20,701 nucleotides of DNA from JAFGED01 sp964551295 (GTDB lineage Bacteria > Chloroflexota > Anaerolineae > B4-G1): positions 1 through 20,701 of the forward strand of contig CAZKDJ010000059.1 of NCBI GenBank assembly GCA_964551295.1. Direction: 5' to 3'. Below are positions 18,382 to 20,701 of this stretch, piece after piece. The position numbers and the translations under genes are program-made. The notes under the pieces were generated by a model. The model was not told where the DNA came from. It saw only the letters and a list, made by a program, of their open reading frames with translations, and made no database searches. Every line of letters starts with the position of its first letter. Within the stretch, counting starts at the first letter, position 1.

Positions 18382-18417
18382 CCCCGAAGACTTTATTCAC
18401 AAGGTCTTCGGGGTTTT
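18382..18417 (+). terminator. Riboswitch expression-platform terminator
   Basis: Stem CCCCGAAGAC (18382-18391) with GTCTTCGGGG (18404-18413), 12-base loop, followed by TTTT. It begins about 20 bases after the aptamer, so FMN binding is expected to favour this hairpin and stop transcription before the permease gene. Confidence 0.8.
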
Positions 18418-18446
18418 GGTCAAGTCGAGCCAAGCTGCCACTCTCT

Positions 18447-18480
18447 GCCCCGTGGGTGTTTCACCACGGGGCGTTTCTTT
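18447..18480 (+). terminator. Second hairpin with T-rich tail before ribX
   Basis: Stem GCCCCGTGG (18447-18455) with CCACGGGGC (18464-18472), 8-base loop, then GTTTCTTT. It ends directly before the GGAG ribosome-binding site at 18481. It may be a back-up terminator or may control access to the ribosome-binding site. Confidence 0.55.
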
Positions 18481-18490
18481 GGAGCAGAAC

Positions 18491-19264
18491 ATGAGACCAA
18501 AACACGTATCACAGATAGGATTGGCGATAGTGAGCTTTGTCGTCTTTCTGGGTCTGTGGCAGGGCATAGTCTGGCTGGGCGACTACCCGGCTTTCATCCT
18601 GCCGCCGCCGGTCGCGGTGGCCGGGCGCCTGTGGAATCTCTTGGCCAGTGGCTCACTGTGGCACCACACCTGGGTGACGCTGCGCGAGGTGCTGACGGGG
18701 TTAGGACTGGGAGCAGTGGTGGCGGTGCTGCTGGGATACGCATTGGCTCACTTTCCCCTGGCCGGGCGGCTGCTGTCGCCCTACATCGTCGCCTCTCAGT
18801 CGATCCCCGTCGTCGCCGTCGCCCCACTGCTCGTGATCTGGTTCGGAACCGGTACGCTGTCCAAGGTCGTGGTCTGCGCACTCACCGTTTTCTTCCCCAT
18901 CCTGGTCAACACCGTCGTCGGCGTGCGCTCGGTGGAGCGCGACCTGCATGACCTGATGCGCGCCTTGGAGGCCACCCGCTGGCAGACGGTCTGGCTGCTA
19001 GAGGTGCCGGCGGCGCTGCCCGTGCTCCTGGGCGGCCTCAAGGTGGGCGCCACCCTGGCCGTCATCGGCGCGGTGGTGGGCGAGTTCGTCGCCTCCAGCC
19101 AAGGGTTGGGGTATCTGCTCAAGCAGGGCCAGCAACTGTACGACACGTCCCTGGTTTTCGTCGGCATCGGCACGCTGATGGTGCTGGCCATGTCGCTCTA
19201 TGGCACGGTTGCCCTGGCGGAACGCGTGCTGCTCCGCTGGCGCGTGGAAGGAAGAAGGGAGTAA
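18491..19264 (+). CDS. ribX: ABC transporter permease, probable riboflavin uptake (RibX-like)
   Basis: A 257-residue inner-membrane permease of the SsuC/TauC/ThiX type (BPD_transp_1) with about six membrane helices. The coupling-loop EAA motif is visible as LMRALEATRWQTVWLLEVPAALPVLLGGLKVGA. It should form the membrane channel for the substrate delivered by the next gene product. The FMN riboswitch upstream points to riboflavin or a flavin precursor as substrate, as in the RibXY systems proposed for Chloroflexota. ATG 18491 is chosen because GGAG lies 6 bases before it; a longer frame from 18260 would run through the riboswitch. Its stop codon lies in the first unit of a GTAAAAC heptamer repeat. 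Confidence 0.88.
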   Translation: MRPKHVSQIGLAIVSFVVFLGLWQGIVWLGDYPAFILPPPVAVAGRLWNLLASGSLWHHTWVTLREVLTGLGLGAVVAVLLGYALAHFPLAGRLLSPYIVASQSIPVVAVAPLLVIWFGTGTLSKVVVCALTVFFPILVNTVVGVRSVERDLHDLMRALEATRWQTVWLLEVPAALPVLLGGLKVGATLAVIGAVVGEFVASSQGLGYLLKQGQQLYDTSLVFVGIGTLMVLAMSLYGTVALAERVLLRWRVEGRRE

Positions 19265-19335
19265 AACGTAATGCGTAAAACGTAAGGACCCTGTATCAGC
19301 GCCATTCCTTACGTCTTACGTTTTACGCTTTACGC
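19261..19335 (+). repeat. Heptamer repeat with inverted halves (GTAAAAC / TTTACGC)
   Basis: Left units GTAAAAC, GTAATGC, GTAAAAC, GTAAGGA at 19261, 19268, 19275 and 19282. Right units CTTACGT, CTTACGT, TTTACGC, TTTACGC at 19308, 19315, 19322 and 19329. The halves are near reverse complements around a 19-base centre and can form a long imperfect hairpin. The element sits between ribX and ribY and overlaps the ribX stop. Confidence 0.8.
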
Positions 19336-19373
19336 ATCACATGTATCTTCTCAAAAAGTAGGGGCAAGAGTAA

Positions 19374-19392
19374 GTCGGATTGCCAATCCGAC
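19374..19392 (+). repeat. Short palindrome between ribX and ribY
   Basis: GTCGGATTG, a central C, then CAATCCGAC: a 9-bp perfect inverted repeat, flanked by GTAA and CTAC. It can form a 7-bp stem with a 5-base loop. Together with the heptamer element it fills most of the 191-base gap between the two transporter genes. Confidence 0.55.
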
Positions 19393-19455
19393 CTACATTC
19401 CCAAGATATTGAGATGATACCATCACACATCACTTTAAATGAGGAGGATCATCTA

Positions 19456-20406
19456 ATGAAAAAAAGTGTCGTGTTAATCATCGCAGCTATGCTCGTGCTG
19501 ACTGCCTGCCGCCCGCGTACCAGCCGCATCCGGCTGCCCATGGGATTCGTGGCCAACGTGCAGTTCGCCCCCGTGTACGTGGCGCTGGAGAAAGGATACT
19601 TTGCCGCCGAGGGGATCGAGCTGGAATTCGACTACAGTTGGGAGACGAACGGGGTGCAGTTGGTGGGAGCGGAGGAGCTGCCCTTTGCCATCGCCAGCGG
19701 CGACCAAGTGCTCTTGGCACGGGAGCAGGGATTGCCCGTGCTCACCTTCGTCAACTGGTGGCGGCGCTTTCCCGTGGCCGTGATCGCTTTGGACGAAAGC
19801 GGCATCGAGGAACCCGCCGACCTGGCGGGTCACAAAGTCGGCATTCCAGAGACCTTTGGCGCCAGCTACATCGGCTGGCGGGCGCTGGCCGAGGCGGTGG
19901 AACTGGAAGAGGATGACGTGACACTGGAGCCCATCGGCTACACTCAGTTGGCCAACCTCACCGAGGGACGCGTGGACGCAGCGGTGGTGTATGCCAACAA
20001 CGAGCCGGTGCAACTGGAGCAAATGGATTACGGATTCGTCCAGTTCTCGGTGGTCGACCATGCCACGCTGGTCTCCAACGGCATCATCACCAACGAAAAA
20101 ACCCTGCAGGAGAACCCGGATTTGGCGCGCGCCTTTGCCCGCGCCTTCCTGAAGGGGCTCGAGGACACGCTGGCCGATCCCGACGCCGCCTTCGACATCT
20201 GCCGCAAGTACGTCGAGGGCCTGGATGAAAACGAAGCCACGCAGCGGGCCGTCCTGGAGGCCAGCCTCCAGTATTGGCGGGGGGATCCGTTGGGCGCATC
20301 CGATCCCGAGGCCTGGCAGGCGACGGCGGACGTGATGCTGGACGCCGGGCTGCTCTCGACCGCCGTGGACGCGGAGCGGGCCTTCACCAACGATTATTTG
20401 CCCTAG
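19456..20406 (+). CDS. ribY: ABC transporter substrate-binding lipoprotein, probable riboflavin binding (RibY-like)
   Basis: A 316-residue NMT1/THI5-like periplasmic-type binding lipoprotein. The signal peptide MKKSVVLIIAAMLVLTAC ends in a lipobox with the acylated cysteine near residue 18. The mature domain opens with the family pattern LPMGFVANVQFAPVYVALEK, GYFAAEGIELEF, and continues with ADLAGHKVGIPETFGASY and GRVDAAVVYANNEP. Such proteins capture thiamine pyrimidines, taurine or flavins and hand them to the permease. The FMN riboswitch upstream favours riboflavin. ATG 19456 has GAGGAGG 8 bases upstream. It lies 191 bases after ribX because repeats intervene, and an ATPase gene follows. 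Confidence 0.88.
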   Translation: MKKSVVLIIAAMLVLTACRPRTSRIRLPMGFVANVQFAPVYVALEKGYFAAEGIELEFDYSWETNGVQLVGAEELPFAIASGDQVLLAREQGLPVLTFVNWWRRFPVAVIALDESGIEEPADLAGHKVGIPETFGASYIGWRALAEAVELEEDDVTLEPIGYTQLANLTEGRVDAAVVYANNEPVQLEQMDYGFVQFSVVDHATLVSNGIITNEKTLQENPDLARAFARAFLKGLEDTLADPDAAFDICRKYVEGLDENEATQRAVLEASLQYWRGDPLGASDPEAWQATADVMLDAGLLSTAVDAERAFTNDYLP

Positions 20407-20409
20407 GCT

Positions 20410-20455
20410 AACTCCCTCCCCCTACAAGGGGGGAGGGGCGGGGAGGGGGTGAGTT
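20410..20455 (+). repeat. GC-rich palindromic repeat between ribY and the ATPase gene
   Basis: AACTC (20410-20414) pairs with GAGTT (20451-20455) around CCTCCCCCT then AGGGGGGAGGGG and GGGAGGGGG runs; TTTTT follows. It begins 3 bases after the ribY stop and ends 6 bases before the ATPase start, so it could act as an attenuating hairpin. It resembles the C-run/G-run element at 7043-7086. Confidence 0.55.
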
Positions 20456-20461
20456 TTTGCC

Positions 20462-20701
20462 ATGATGACAACTCGTTCAGGCGAACCACTGCTGGCGGTC
20501 GAAAACCTGAGCATGGACTATGCCAACGGCAACGGCAAGCTGCCGGTGCTGGAGAGGCTTTCCTTCCAGGTGAGAGAAGGCGAGTTTCTTTGCCTGGTAG
20601 GTCCCTCCGGCTACGGCAAGACGACGCTCCTGCGCCTGCTGGCCGGCCTGGAAAAGCCGCGGGCGGGACAGGTCCACCTGGCAGGCAAGCGGGTGTTTCA
20701 C
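20462..20701 (+). CDS. ABC transporter ATP-binding protein, N-terminal part
   Basis: The first 80 residues of an ATPase that continues beyond the window. It opens with LLAVENLSMDY and has Walker A GPSGYGKTT, with tyrosine where serine or cysteine is usual, followed by LLRLLAGLEKPRAGQV. This is the SsuB/TauB/ThiZ-type ATPase expected to energise the RibXY-like transporter. Two consecutive ATG codons (20462 and 20465) could be used. No canonical ribosome-binding site is visible; the G-rich run of the preceding repeat ends about 12 bases upstream. The Q-loop, signature and Walker B lie outside the window. Confidence 0.88.
   Translation, partial: MMTTRSGEPLLAVENLSMDYANGNGKLPVLERLSFQVREGEFLCLVGPSGYGKTTLLRLLAGLEKPRAGQVHLAGKRVFH

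Noticed and set aside
18260..18490. Longer N-terminus of the permease
   Set aside because: This segment is the FMN riboswitch and its terminators; the ATG at 18491 has its own ribosome-binding site.
1..20701. tRNA, rRNA, insertion sequences or phage genes
   Set aside because: No cloverleaf with a TTCGANNC arm, rRNA segment, transposase or integrase motif was recognised on either strand by eye; a tRNA scan was not possible here.

Overview
The window looks like chromosomal DNA of an uncultivated-type Chloroflexota bacterium, probably Anaerolineae or a relative. This is inferred from GC-rich codon use, the protein families present (LonB/LonC-like protease, DUF2723 membrane glycosyltransferase, DUF4446, bactofilin, the SCO1664/DUF3090/MSMEG_4193-type phosphatase trio, a RibXY-like transporter under an FMN riboswitch) and intergenic heptamer repeats. 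There is no rRNA, tRNA, transposase, phage gene or CRISPR array. Coding density is high and no gene-free stretch exceeds 300 bases.

Layout. 1-3121 (+): two exported L,D-transpeptidase-type proteins and a CapA-like lipoprotein, an envelope block. 3164-3886 (-): a Phd/VapB-type antitoxin and PIN-domain toxin. 4050-4430 (+): a small unknown gene bracketed by heptamer repeats. 4453-5007 (-): macrodomain hydrolase. 5093-8639 (+): DUF2723 glycosyltransferase, DUF4446 protein and bactofilin, closed by a strong terminator. 8706-11433 (-): four-gene operon of universal stress protein, histidine phosphatase, DUF3090 and SCO1664 kinase-like protein. 11556-14946 (-): operon of metallophosphoesterase, acyl-CoA thioesterase and Lon-like protease. 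15080-16680 (+): MutY with a MutT-like tail, then a small membrane protein. 16699-17998 (+): HPr-kinase-like protein, PqqD-like protein and a 32-residue ORF that looks like a RiPP precursor. 18179-20701 (+): FMN riboswitch followed by permease, binding protein and the start of the ATPase of a probable riboflavin ABC transporter.

The most interesting parts are: (i) the kinase/PqqD/short-peptide cassette, a probable RiPP locus with no maturation enzymes in view; (ii) five heptamer or 7-8-mer repeat loci of several unrelated unit sequences, two of them, plus a GC-rich palindromic element, lying in frame inside one glycosyltransferase gene; (iii) a series of promoters whose -10 box lies only 9-11 bases before the start codon, implying leaderless mRNAs; (iv) the riboswitch-controlled transporter. 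All functions are inferred from sequence reading; no database search was run.
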